Origin: Macrophomina tecta | Lineage: Eukaryota > Ascomycota > Dothideomycetes > Botryosphaeriales > Botryosphaeriaceae | Length of the DNA: 64,000 nucleotides | Direction: 5' to 3' | Assembly (NCBI GenBank): GCA_024180945.1 | Contig: JAKSGN010000002.1 | Span: 992,001-1,056,000, forward strand | In this document: positions 1 to 10,732 of the stretch, in pieces | How the letters are laid out: the number at the start of each line of letters is the position of its first letter | How positions within the stretch are numbered: position 1 is the stretch's first letter | Notes under the pieces: model-generated | What the model saw: the letters and a program-made list of their open reading frames with translations, nothing else | Database searches by the model: none | What the model was told of the DNA's origin: nothing | Program-made: the position numbers and the translations under genes

Positions 1-1214
1 TGTTGTTCGTCGAGTTCATTCTGTTCCTCGGCCTGGTTCTCTGGGATATTACTTTCAAACGCGCTGAGTCCCACCCTGGGTCCTGCGGTACTATTGGTGG
101 AAGTTCGCCAGGCCTTGCTATTGAAAGATGATGAGACACTTGGGATCTCCATTGGATTGAGGTTCGGCGTGCTTTGCACTACTGATTCTGCAGACTTTGA
201 GCGCTTCGGTAAATGTTGCTCAGCAAGCTTCTTCCATGGGCTACCTCGTCCGCTGGGTTGATAGAGTTGGCGAAGGTCTTCGACACTAACGTTACAGGAC
301 GGTAAGATGCCCAAATCCGAGAGGTGTTCGGGTATCCTTAAAGAAATGACGGGGGCACTGCTGCTGGGTTCACCCCATCTGTAGTGACACGCGTCAGATA
401 ATTCCATCATAATTCGGGATAGGTTGACTCACCCATACGGCTCACCAGCGCCTTTCCCACCCCAATCGATGCTACTGACATCTCCTCTTCGATCTGTGCT
501 GCGCTTGCTCCTCACGGGAGACATCCTTGCTTTGCCTTTATCGCCATTAGGTAGAACTACTGTCTTCGTCAGGTGCTCGACTACACTGTCTCTGATGTCG
601 GTAAGACTTGCAGCATCCGAATCGTACGTTTGACTGAGCAACACTTCACCTGTCTCGGGGCTGGCGGTGTTCAGTTCGGCCGGCGTGGTAAAGTTTCCCT
701 TGGCTTTGTCTTTTCCTTTGTTTTTGGCTTGAGCTTTCCTGTCGCTGTCGCGATTCTGCTGATGCTGTTCTTTCTGTTCTCGATCTCTGGCGGCTGCTGT
801 CTTCCTGAGGTTAGAGAGGCTTAGGTTTGACTTGCTCAGATCTCGTGTCAGACGCTTGAACAGGGCCATTTTCTTGGGCCTGTCCCCATCGATGCCTTCA
901 GTGGCGGTGGCAGGCCTCGAGGGTGGGGTTTTCAAAAGCGTCATGCTGGAAGCGCGACGAGCAGATGGAGGCAATGTGGAACCTGCTTCAGCAAATATCT
1001 GCTGCAGCTCTAGCAAACCATCTCCAATAGGTGATGCGTAGGAATCCCAGTGATGAGGAAGCGTTTGTGGTTGTTGTTGTTGCGTTGCAGGATTGCTACC
1101 AGGTGCGGAGGGCGGTTGTGAGCGGCGCCTGAAGGGTAACGGAGAGCCCGAGCGCGAGTCTGTATCCTCTGCCGTGCAGCAAAGCTTTTCTGCAACCCCA
1201 GTTGGCGGAGACAT
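1..1214 (-). CDS. Disordered Ser/Lys-rich protein, 3' end cut by window edge
   Basis: Not recognised. Exon 1 is 433-1214 (ATG at 1214) and exon 2 starts at 378 and runs off the left edge. They are separated by a 54-bp intron (379-432) with a GTGAGT donor, a CTGAC branch-like site and a CAG acceptor. The joined frame stays open for about 386 residues. The protein is low-complexity: a Pro/Gln-rich N-terminus, a basic segment LFKRLTRDLSKSNLSLSNL near residues 118-136, then a Lys/Gln/Arg-rich stretch that may form a coiled coil. No enzyme motif is visible. In-frame continuation across the intron supports a real gene. The start is the first ATG of the long frame; further 5' exons between 1215 and about 1650 cannot be excluded. 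Confidence 0.6.
379..432 (-). other. Predicted intron of the left-edge gene
   Basis: On the minus strand the frame hits a stop formed inside GTGAGT. A CAG follows 54 bp further on, preceded by CTGAC, and the frame reopens without a break to the window edge. Length and signals match the other introns in the window. Confidence 0.65.
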
Positions 1215-1914
1215 ATTGACGGCGATGGTTCTGGTTCAAAGGGGTTCGTTCGGTGAGCTTGAGACGGTTGAGGGAGACGGAAAGTCCTATCCAACTCGTT
1301 TCCTTGATGTTGGATTGCGTGCAGCTCGGCGCCAAAGTATGCGCTTGGCCGCCACAGCGGTCTGGTTTGCTCAACAGCACGAGACGTGTGGTGTCCGGCG
1401 GAATATGAGATGTCTCGGGAATATGACCCCGACTGGGCAATGGAGAAGTAACAGACGTGAAATTAGAGGATTCAGCAACGCGGCTTGACGCGCGAGAGAA
1501 GAAAGAGCTGGTCGCCGCAGGCTTGCAAAATAGGAGCGAGCACGTACTCGACGTGGGAAGGCACCGATAAACCCCTGTGAAGAAGGAAGCCGTGGCTTGT
1601 CAGAACGACGGCGCCGAGCAATCGCACGCAAAGGAAGCCGTCGTGCAAAACGACAACCAGGATTGCGAGTACCTCCGCAAGCAATGCGCTTAGCTACAGC
1701 CTAACGTTCTCAAGAAGTGAGGGTACGGCGGGTTGCGGCCCTAACTCAGCGAAGGGCGAGAGATCCCGTTAAGCAACGGATCCATAGCGCAGTGTATCAT
1801 GCCTTATGTCTGCCAAATTTGAGAGGTATGCCAGACTACGAATGCGCCGAGGGTCACTGGATTGAACTTCGTTCTCAGGAAATACAAATCTTCATTCCTA
1901 ACAATTGGCATGCT
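1215..1914. other. Intergenic, no gene seen
   Basis: This 700-bp stretch separates the 3' end of the Pof1-like gene (1915) from the start of the disordered protein gene (1214), both on the minus strand. It should hold the latter's promoter and 5' leader. Short overlapping frames here have no recognisable content. I see no TATA box, tRNA or repeat. Confidence 0.4.
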
Positions 1915-2847
1915 TCATGCCATCTTCACTGGAGTGGCATTCTCCTCATACAGATGCTGGTCTTGGACCCAGGCTGCAACACCTGGCGTGCAGAGTGTTC
2001 GAAGCTCTTCCCAGTTGTGCTCCTTAGCAGCCTTGCGAATCCGAGTAGAACTGACGCCAATACCCTCCTGTCCGATGAGGTGATCAACTTGACTTGCCCA
2101 TTGCGGCTTGAACCCTTCCTTCTCAAGAGAGCTTCTCCCCAACCCCTCAATGAAGTCCACTTGTTGTTCGGTGGTGCCGAATTCTCGGGAGCTCGCGTCG
2201 TTTGGATCAGCCGGGCGCAAAGTAACAAGTATCTTGTGGCCGGCGTCGAAGTATGGCGATAGGGCGGAAAGAGGTGGCGAGTAGTCAGGATAATATTTTG
2301 CCGCAAGGAAACGTGTCACGGTATCGTAGCCAATGAGATGCACATGGACGGGATTGCTGGGGTACGGATTCGGTTCTGCGGTGGTGATCGCGATCGATTT
2401 GTCGGTATAGTATGGCTTTTTTGTCAGGCCAATATCGATGGATACGTCGTTTCGAGACTGGAATGCGGATGAGGTATTGGAGAGGTTGGCAGAGAGATCT
2501 TCGGCGAACAGAGCCATCATCGCCAAGCGATGTTCGAAGCTAGCAGGACTCGGCGCTTTGTCCGCATTGTGTGTACTGAACAGAAGCAGAAGTCGGTGGG
2601 GACTCGGGTCTTTGATGATTGGTCGCGTAACGGCAGATGTGGCGAGAGCAAGGTGAGCAACAGATGGAGGGTTGAATGAGGAGTCTAGTATATACAGCGT
2701 TTTGGGAGGCTGCGGGGACGTGGCAGCGGGGTTGATTGTGCGGACAACGCGAAAGGCGGACGAGGACGAAGTAAATGCTTGCAAAGCGGATGCGAGTTCA
2801 GGCAGGAGCGCGCGCATGGACGCGATCCGGCCAGCCATGTCTGCCAT
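1915..2847 (-). CDS. POF1: Pof1-like nicotinamide mononucleotide adenylyltransferase
   Basis: 310-residue single-exon protein of the nucleotidyltransferase (HIGH-like) superfamily. It resembles yeast Pof1 and the fungal NMN adenylyltransferases, which make NAD from NMN and ATP. The N-terminal nucleotide-binding signature is visible at residues 55-69 (DSSFNPPSVAHLALA, standing for the (H/T)xGH loop). The second ATP-phosphate motif VSSTRIR is at 265-271, near the C-terminus, as expected for an ISSTxxR motif. A central segment around HLIGYDTVTRFL matches the part of the family that lines the NMN pocket. Start: ATG at 2847; a second ATG three codons later and a third at codon 11 are alternatives. 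Length fits the family. Substrate assignment is from family knowledge only. Confidence 0.85.
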   Translation of the reverse strand: MADMAGRIASMRALLPELASALQAFTSSSSAFRVVRTINPAATSPQPPKTLYILDSSFNPPSVAHLALATSAVTRPIIKDPSPHRLLLLFSTHNADKAPSPASFEHRLAMMALFAEDLSANLSNTSSAFQSRNDVSIDIGLTKKPYYTDKSIAITTAEPNPYPSNPVHVHLIGYDTVTRFLAAKYYPDYSPPLSALSPYFDAGHKILVTLRPADPNDASSREFGTTEQQVDFIEGLGRSSLEKEGFKPQWASQVDHLIGQEGIGVSSTRIRKAAKEHNWEELRTLCTPGVAAWVQDQHLYEENATPVKMA

Positions 2848-2966
2848 TGGGGGTGAGATGGCGGGTGATAGGGAGCTTGGTTCGTGTGGTGGTGAATGTG
2901 AGTGGTGTGGGCGACGCGACGGAGATAGCGCACAGACCTGATCTCGCGATGAGGTCAGATCACCAG

Positions 2967-3692
2967 TCAGGGAACAGGCGCCGGCGGCGGCGGCGGGTAC
3001 ACGCTCACGCCCTCATTGCGCGCCGCAGACTCTCCCACCACGGCCGGGTCCATGGGAATGCTGTTCTCGGGCTGGGTCAGCTCCTCGCGCAAACGCGAAG
3101 CCAGGTCAGCCTCTTGCATGTCCACGTCCTGCTGCGGCTCGTGACCCCCGTGCTCACTGGGCGCGCCGAAAGGCATTAACTGATGGTGACCATAGAGAGG
3201 GCTGTGCTGAGGCATAGGCTGAGGCGCATACTTTGGCTGCTGCTGCTGCTGCTGTTGCGGGGCTTGATGTTGCTGTTGCAATTGCGACGGCTGCGGTGGA
3301 GGCAGCTCCTGGGACGGCGAGTGCTGAGGGAGCGGCTGCTGGCCCTCAAGCGTCGCGGGCGAAGGACCCTGCGGCGGCTCCAGCTGGTCCAGCTGCTGGT
3401 CCGACTGGTGGGCATCGGGCTTCTTCGGTGTAGCAGTGGCATCCTTGCGCGGGCGGCCGGTGCGTTTTCCATCCTCGATGTGTTTCAGCTCGATCTTCTT
3501 GCTGACATCCGGGTCGAAGCCACGCTTGCGAGCCCTGCTGTAGATGTGCCGGATGGTCCGACTGGCAACGCCTGTCTGCTCAAGGATCTCTTTGTCCGAG
3601 AAGCCATTGACCTTGAGGGTCAGGGCCTGCACGCGCGTGGCTATGTCATGGGGCGCATGGCGCTCCTTTGTGTCCTTGGCTTCCTTGGACAT
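2967..3692 (-). CDS. Helix-turn-helix, Gln/Pro-rich nuclear protein
   Basis: 241 residues, single exon. The frame is open a further 38 codons upstream but only from a TTG, so the first ATG (3692) is taken as the start. Residues about 18-58 form a helix-turn-helix resembling the N-terminal DNA-binding domain of Tc1/mariner-type transposases and homeodomain-like proteins (ILEQTGVASRTIRHIYSRA). An AT-hook-like GRPRKD follows at about 79-84. The rest is Gln/Pro-rich and disordered, with a short polyglutamine run from a CTG repeat at 3236-3256. There is no catalytic DDE domain and no terminal repeats are seen nearby, so it may be a host DNA-binding protein that kept a transposase-type HTH. Function unknown; DNA binding is an inference. 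Confidence 0.7.
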   Translation of the reverse strand: MSKEAKDTKERHAPHDIATRVQALTLKVNGFSDKEILEQTGVASRTIRHIYSRARKRGFDPDVSKKIELKHIEDGKRTGRPRKDATATPKKPDAHQSDQQLDQLEPPQGPSPATLEGQQPLPQHSPSQELPPPQPSQLQQQHQAPQQQQQQQPKYAPQPMPQHSPLYGHHQLMPFGAPSEHGGHEPQQDVDMQEADLASRLREELTQPENSIPMDPAVVGESAARNEGVSVYPPPPPAPVP

Positions 3693-5055
3693 GGCGGCAG
3701 GCGATGGAGACAATGGAAGTGGGTTGATATTGTGCGAGGCGACGCGTGCGAAGGGTTGAGGCAGAGTGGAGCGACACGGCAAAATTGATTGCCGACCTGG
3801 CGCCAAATGCTACGTCACGTGTTCGCTCGCCTCCGCTAATTTCCTCGCATCGCCTTGCTTGTAATCTGTGTGTTATCGGCATCCGTACGGCCGCGTTTTC
3901 TACCGGTCTCGGTCAGACGCGCGCGGCTTATCACAGCCCTGGCGCTCTTGCTGCATGGTTGTTCGCAAATCGAAGGCGGCTCGCCCGTGGTGAGTCTGAG
4001 GTAGGGCACAGAACGGCGTACAGCGCAGGACCGGAAGGCAGAGCACGCCGTCGACGCACCTCATGATGTACGGCCATTCGATAATATACTGCATGCCATG
4101 GCTCAAGGTCCCGCATGCGTTGCATTAGTAAAGGTTACGCGTGGTCTGTGAGATGTGGAGAGCATCCGTCAAATACAAAATTCAGGTTGCGTTTATGGGT
4201 TCTGATGCCGCGCGTGCGATGAATCCACCCGCATATATCTTCAACACTGCTGCAAGCGGACGTGACAAAACACGTTGAAGGCAACAGACGGGCTGCTGAG
4301 CTCGGGACGCTTGAGAGCTTAAGTCGGCCTCAGGGTCCTGCGCGAATCACTGGCTACAATTCGGACACATGCGGTCGGGCACCGTCGGCGACTATCTACG
4401 CATGCTATTATGCGCCGAAAGCATCCGGGAAGGCACGGGCGCGCGCTCAGTAAGGCGCGGAGAGATTACGGAGCAGATTTCTGGCGACAGCGGGCGGACG
4501 GCTGCCGTTGCGAGCTGCCCGAGGGTGTGCGTGTGTGGGCGTAGGCATGGGTGTAGGCGCGGGCGTTGGCCTCAGGCATTCAGACAGACCCTGAGTGCGG
4601 TGCCGATGGTCGACTGCCGAAGATCGACTCTGTGCGCGCGGCGGCCTCCATCAAGGTATAGCTACCCCAGGAACGCGGGGCAGCTTGGTGCAGACGTATA
4701 AAAACAGCCTGAGCTCCTCCACCACGCGTGTCGGGAGGTTTTGCATCGTGAACTGCAACAATGTCGGCGGCGCTGATTGTCGGCTCGCCCAATTAAACGC
4801 CCGACATCGGCATGAGCACGCCAGCGACTGCTTTCGGCGCTAGCCCACAGGCCAATGGCGGGGCCCAAGAAACGAGTATATTTTTCTCTTGCGCCCCGCC
4901 CCGCCTTCTGTCCCCCTTCATCCTCCTCCCCACCACCTCCTCCATCCTCTCTTTCTCTCCGCGCTCATAAAGGCCTCGCTCATCTGCAGGCGCCTTTAAT
5001 TCATCACTCTCCTCCTTGCTCTTCCCCCCACACCATCAGAGCAGCCCCAATCACC
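3693..5055. other. Divergent intergenic region upstream of MET6
   Basis: It lies between the HTH gene (minus) and MET6 (plus), so it should carry both promoters. It contains a CACGTG E-box near 3817 (the core bound by Cbf1-type bHLH regulators of sulfur genes in yeasts, although it lies closer to the HTH gene), a TATAAAA at about 4696, and a long C/T-rich tract at about 4895-5040 immediately before the MET6 ATG. No open frame here has recognisable protein content. Confidence 0.5.
4893..5045 (+). promoter_or_regulatory. Pyrimidine-rich MET6 core promoter/leader
   Basis: A C/T-dominated stretch runs up to the MET6 ATG, which sits in a strong CACCATGG context. Such CT-rich tracts are typical of highly expressed filamentous-fungal genes. 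A TATAAAA lies about 360 bp upstream of the ATG. The exact transcription start cannot be read from sequence. Confidence 0.45.
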
Positions 5056-7463
5056 ATGGTTCAGTCGTCTGTCCTCGGTTTCCCCCGTATGGGTGTGAAC
5101 CGCGACCTCAAGAAGGCCAACGAGGCCTACTGGGCCGGCAAAATCTCCCGCGATGAGGTCCTCGCTGAGGGCAAGAGGCTGCGTCTCGCCCACTGGAAGA
5201 TCCAGAAGGATGCTGGCGTCGACATCATCCCCAGCAACGACTTCGCCTTCTACGACCACGTCCTTGACCACATCCAGCTCTTCAACGTAGGCTCTGCTCT
5301 CCATCCATCAAAAGAAGCTTGCTGACATGATCCATCGCAGGCCATCCCCGAGCGTTACTCCAAGCACGGTCTCGAGCCCATTGACGAGTACTTCGCCATG
5401 GGTCGTGGTCACCAGAAGGACGGCATTGACGTCCCCTCCCTGGTAAGCCGACACGTATACAACAAGGGGTCTTCCAGAATCTGACGGACATGCAGGAAAT
5501 GGTCAAGTGGTTTGACTCCAACTACCACTACGTCAAGCCCACTCTCCAGGACAACCAGACCTTCAAGCTGGCTGCCAACCCCAAGCCTGTTGCCGAGTTC
5601 CTTGAGGCCAAGGAGGCAGGCATCACGACCCGCCCCGTCCTTCTCGGCCCCGTTTCTTTCCTTGCCCTCGGCAAGGCGGACCGTGGCCAGAGTGTCAAGC
5701 CCATCAGCCTGCTTGAGAAGCTCCTTCCCGTCTACGTTGAGCTCCTCGAGAAGCTGAAGGCTGCCGGCGCCGAGACCGTCCAGATTGATGAGCCTGTCCT
5801 CGTCTTCGATCTCCCTGCTGAGGTCAAGGCTGCTTTCAAGCCTGCCTACGAGAAGCTTTCGGGCTCCAGCATCCCCAAGCTTGTCTTGGCCACCTACTTT
5901 GGTGACATTGTCCACAACTTCGACGTCTTCCCCTCCATCTCTCACCTGTACGGGCTTCACATCGACCTTGTCCGCAACCCTGAGCAGCTCCTTCCCGTCA
6001 TCGAGAAGCTCGGCTCGCAGCAGGTTCTGTCCGCTGGTGTCGTTGACGGCCGCAACATCTGGAAGACCAACTTCAAGAGGGCCATCGAACTCGTTGAGAC
6101 CGCCGTCCAGAAGCTTGGCAAGGACCGCGTCATCGTTGCCACTTCCAGCTCTCTCCTCCACACTCCCCACACCCTTGCCAGCGAAAAGAAGCTGCCTGAG
6201 GAGGTCCGTGACTGGTTCTCGTTCGCCAGCGAGAAGACTGTCGAGGTTGCCATCATCGCCAAGGCCGTCACTGAGGGCCCTGCCTCCGTCCGTGAGGAGA
6301 TCGACGCCAACGCCAAGTCGATGCAGTCTCGCGCCTCGTCTGCCCGCACCAACGACCCCAACGTCAAGAAGCGCCAGTCTGAGGTCACCCCTGAGCAGCA
6401 CAACCGCAAGTCTGCCTTCCCTGAGCGGTACGCCCAGCAGAAGACCCACCTCAAGCTTCCCCTCTTCCCCACCACCACCATCGGCTCCTTCCCCCAGACC
6501 AAGGAGATTCGTATTCAGCGCAACAAGTTCACCAAGGGTGAGATCACTGCTGAGGAGTACGAGAAGTTCATCGAGAAGGAGATCGATGAGGTCATCGCCA
6601 TTCAGGATGAGCTTGACCTCGATGTCTACGTCCACGGTGAGCCCGAGCGTAACGACATGGTGCAGTACTTCGGTGAGCGCCTGAACGGCTACGTCTTCAC
6701 CACCCACGCCTGGGTCCAGTCTTACGGCTCCCGCTGCGTCCGTCCCCCGATCATTGTGGGTGACATCTCCCGCCCTGCTCCTATGACTGTCAAGGAGTCG
6801 AAGTACGCTGCCCAGAAGTCGAAGAAGCCCATGAAGGGTATGCTTACTGGCCCGATCACCTGCCTGCGGTGGTCTTTCCCCCGTGACGACGTCCACCAGT
6901 CCGTCCAGGCCCAGCAGCTTGCCCTTGCCCTTCGCGACGAGGTCGTTGACCTTGAGGCTGCCGGCATCTACGTCATCCAGGTCGACGAGCCTGCCCTCCG
7001 TGAGGGTCTTCCCCTCCGCTCAGGCAAGGAGCGTGAGGCCTACCTGTCCTGGGCTGTTGACTCGTTCAAGCTCTCCACCGCTGGTGTCCAGGACTCAACT
7101 CAGATCCACTCCCACTTCTGCTACTCTGAGTTCCAGGACTTCTTCCACGCTATTGCCGCTCTTGACGCTGATGTTCTCTCGATTGAGAACAGCAAGAGTG
7201 ATGCCAAGCTCCTCCAGGTCTTCGTCGACAAGGCCTACCCCCGCCACATCGGCCCCGGTGTCTACGACATCCACTCCCCGCGTGTCCCGCCGGAGGACGA
7301 GATCAAGTACCGCATCGAGGAGATGCTTGCTTACCTCAAGCCCGACCAGCTCTGGATCAACCCTGACTGCGGTCTCAAGACCCGTCAGTGGGCGGAGACC
7401 AAGGCGGCTCTGATCAACATGGTCAATGCTGCCAAGTTCTACCGCCAAAAGTACGCCAACTAA
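5056..7463 (+). CDS. MET6: Cobalamin-independent methionine synthase (MetE/Met6)
   Basis: 5-methyltetrahydropteroyltriglutamate-homocysteine methyltransferase, the cytosolic last step of methionine synthesis. Exons 5056-5286, 5341-5442 and 5496-7463; introns 5287-5340 and 5443-5495 have GTAGG/GTAAG donors and CAG acceptors. The product is 766 residues, the usual family length. The N-terminal half begins SSVLGFPRMGVNRDLKKANE. The C-terminal catalytic barrel opens with TTTIGSFPQT. Zinc/homocysteine ligands are visible as H651-F-C653, E675 in the SIENSKSD segment and C736 in NPDCGLKTR, matching H641/C643/E665/C726 of E. coli MetE. Codon use is strongly biased to C/G-ending codons, suggesting high expression. 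Start chosen by the CACCATGG context and family alignment; the open frame extends upstream without conservation. Confidence 0.97.
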
Positions 7464-9159
7464 GCGTACAGCAGCTACTCCAACATAGCTGTGACAGCTG
7501 CCAGCAATGGTAGCTGACTGTCATGTGTTACGATATCAAAAGTCTTTTCAACAGGCATGATATGGAAGGGGATTGGTGGAGAATTCAACATGGGCGTTTT
7601 TCAACAACGGACTTTTGCAAGGCGTTCCGGTAAAGGGCAACGGATGGGAAAAACTGCAGCGTTCAACATGCGCCGCTGGACCTTGGTTGGTTAAGAGCAT
7701 ATACCCCTCAACAGGGTCTTGATAGTTTAACAGTTGCCACAAGAAGCAACCGGATTGAGATACCAATAATGGAAGAAGCTAAGCTTCCCTCTGACTACTT
7801 CCCCGCCTCGCTTGCTTATCTCGTGCTCACACCTCGACCAACGTACGGCCTCTGATTTACAGGAAGGTCGGAGTCGACTCTGGATGCATGCTGGACGAGC
7901 CAGCCCGTGTGCTTTTCTATCGATACCAGACCCCTGACGTTCAGTGCGGGTGCCGTCACGCTGACGTCTGGGTGGTCCTTGCTCGTAGCTCGCGCTCTTG
8001 TGTCTCAGCCCGAGGATGAGGATCTTTGAGGCGTGGATGCTCTCGCTCAACTGTCGGGTCGGCCGCATGGGAGCCTTCGCTGAGTGGGCCCTGGCATGCC
8101 CGTTGCGTCTGTTCTCGGCGTGCTCTGAAGGTGGTGTATTTCGGAGAAATGGAGATGCATGATGGGTGGTAAATAAGCAACGCGAGGCGGAGAGACAGTC
8201 CCAATAAAGCGGGCATCCAATAAAGAATTGTCCCTAACTCTCGGCAGCGAGGGGACAAGCGAGCCATCATCGTCCTCACAGACTTGAAATTGTGCCTCCG
8301 GACGTTCAGAAATGAGGCGAGTGACTAAGGAGCCATGAGCGGACCGGTGAGGGGCGCACGGGGAGGCGGGCGGCCCGGGAGGCTGGCAGTGTTCATATCA
8401 GCTTTACGCGGCAGCGGGTAGGGCTGACAATTTTAGAGTCCTGGTTCGTGTTTACTGCGTTTCATGAGGTGCGTCGCAGCTGTTTCAGGACTGGTGGATC
8501 AAGAAGCAAGAGGCGGCAGCGAGATGGGCTGCCGGTTTGGGCAAGAGGCCGGAAAGGCCGGGGCGTGGCAGCTGATGCTGGAAATGAGAAGCTGTGGGAG
8601 AGGCTGCAAAGTCAATCATTGGGGGCGTTTAGCTTCGGAATCTCCTTTTATTGTTCCCATGCGATCGTTTGTGCTTCATTTCTTTTCCGCTGCGCTGGCA
8701 CGAAGCGGTTGGTCCGGCCGTCGAATACCACACGAAATTGTGATTTTATTTCAACAGACGCACAGTCTAATTACGGGGATCTGCGCTTTATGCGAGCTCC
8801 ACACGCTCCACGTACCCATCTTCGTCCTGCTCTCCCATCATCACCAGACGCAGGCCAGGCGCAGGTAGGCGCCCTGTGCTCGAACCACCATCTCGCTACT
8901 TATGAGACTTGGAGCTATAGAATCTCCCGTTATTACTTCGACCTCGCTCATCACCACTTCGTCTGCCACACCGACGCTTTTTTCTTCGCCCGAGCCCTTC
9001 TACACCCTTCCATTTCCTTCAGCAAGGAGCTGTCCTCAGCGCTCTGTCCGTTGACCCGGCCTTGAACGACAGAAAACGAACCAAAGCTCCGCGACGTCCA
9101 CCAGCACGTCTACAACCCCCACCAAATCTTACCACTAAAGCAAACGCACATCCTCCACC
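7464..9159. other. Intergenic, no gene seen
   Basis: 1.7 kb between MET6 and the small polyalanine protein gene. Several frames of 60-200 codons overlap one another on both strands but show no family motif, and the longest (8448-9065) lacks coding character. The last several hundred bases become C/T-rich and probably form the promoter and leader of the 9160 gene. Confidence 0.4.
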
Positions 9160-9171
9160 ATGGCAACCTCA

Positions 9172-9217
<46 letters not shown>

Positions 9218-9582
9218 CATCCCACCACCACCACCAAGGCGGCTTCCCGACCGCGACACTGCAGGTGCCCAAGTACGTCGGACAGACACGCAGCGCGTCA
9301 TCGGACCGCGCGCGCTCCTTCCGGCGCACGCAGTACAAGAAGTCGGCGAAGGCCCGCCTCGAGGAGCTGGTCCGCGAGGTCACGGCCAGCCGGCACGAGC
9401 GCGAGGCGCGCGAGATCACCGAGCGCGGCCGCACCCAGCTCGACGAGAGCATCAAGCTGCTGCACGACCGCCACGCCGCCCTCGAGATCTGGAGCCAGGA
9501 GCTGAGGTGCGGCGGCGCCGACGCCGGCGCGCGGAGCAGGAGCGCGAGCAGGACGAGGGGCGGGGAGAGCGGGCCGGAGTGA
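9160..9582 (+). CDS. Small helical protein with N-terminal polyalanine tract
   Basis: 140 residues, not recognised. After MATS comes an uninterrupted run of 14 alanines encoded by a GCC trinucleotide repeat (about 9172-9213), then a short His run. Residues about 48-115 are highly charged and predicted helical (RTQYKKSAKARLEELVREV...), possibly coiled coil. The C-terminus is Arg/Ser/Gly-rich. No signal peptide or membrane segment. ATG is in a CACCATGG context. An alternative is an intron starting at the GTGCGG near 9507, which would replace the last 25 residues with a Glu/Arg-rich tail in another frame. The high GC and codon bias fit coding sequence. Confidence 0.6.
9172..9213 (+). repeat. GCC trinucleotide repeat
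   Basis: An essentially pure run of GCC units inside the coding region of the 9160 gene encodes polyalanine. Replication slippage here would change tract length in frame. Confidence 0.9.
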
Positions 9583-10732
9583 GGGGTCGCGAGGAAGTAC
9601 GGACGAGGGACGGTGAAGGGAGATATTGGGGAGAAGGTACGTCGAGGTCATGTGGAGAGAGCTTCGTCCGGCCCGGCGTGGTTTCTGGGTAATCGAGTCG
9701 GCTGACGGATGGGAGTGCAGCACGCTTTTATTGAACATTACTCGCGCCGGCGCCGCTTGACATGCTCAAGGCCGCCCACTACTACAACCCGGGCATCATG
9801 CGGGGCATGTGCCTGTCCGAAGTACCGGTCACTTCGGCGCACCGACGACGTCTCTCACACATCGCGATCATCATGGACGGACGCACGTTGGCATCGATGT
9901 CGTCAACACTACGGCTGCCGAATGCGTCGCCTCTCGAAGGACGGCATGACAGATCATACCAACGCCACAGGACCCAAATACAAGCCAGTTGAAGGCAGAG
10001 GAAGCAGATGTTGATCATCTGGAAGTGGCGGCTCGGCCTTGGAATACAACTTCGAAGAGGAAGGCAACGGTTTTGAGGTTTCGATATCGGTCCGAGGATT
10101 CAGGAAGGTTGGTGGGCTTTGCGGCGTATTGAATTGGTCTTTCTTCTTCTCGTCCGCAGCCGAGTTTTCGGCGCCCTTATTTCAGTTTTGGCTGTGGGCA
10201 TTTCATTCATACCACGTGATTGGTTTAGGGTTCGCATTATATTATCTTCGTGTATATACCCCATTTTTGCTTTTACATTGCGAGATTCCATTCTCTGGTG
10301 ATCCTGGCTTGTCGGTCGTTGAGGGAAGAGGAATCGATTGCTTTTGAACCATGGACCAAACGAGTTGCTTCCCCGATATCAGGACAGCGAATTGAAACTA
10401 TTATGTTGATTCAGAAAAGCTCAAACTACAGCAACCGGATAATCCTCCCTTTGTACTTCACCACAGCTGTCTCTACTATCTCAGAAGTCAGCGAAAGTCT
10501 GCATAACAGGGACAATGCGCCTATGGGTATAGAGAATGAATAAACAAAGCAGCCACCACAAGGTCTCTCCGCGCCCTAGCGAATAGTTTCTTCATGCCTG
10601 ATTCCGACGTCGTTTCTTAGACCGGCTGGGTATTCGTCGCGTGGTTGGTAGGAAAGACATCACAGTACGATGCTAAACCCTCCTCAACGGGGATTCCACG
10701 GGAGGATGTTTGGAGATCTGACCTGCGATGAC
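9583..10732. other. Intergenic between convergent genes
   Basis: 1.15 kb between the ends of two convergent genes. It becomes A/T-richer towards 10.2-10.6 kb. It contains a CACGTG at about 10215 and short frames only. No gene, RNA or repeat recognised. Confidence 0.4.

Noticed and set aside
5409..6896. 495-codon open frame antisense to MET6
   Set aside because: It is the mirror of a strongly C/G-ending codon-biased gene. Its product is a Leu/Gly/Val/Asp-rich chance sequence with no family resemblance.
8448..9065. 205-codon plus-strand frame upstream of the polyalanine protein
   Set aside because: No domain or signal and irregular composition. A second frame covers the same bases equally well.
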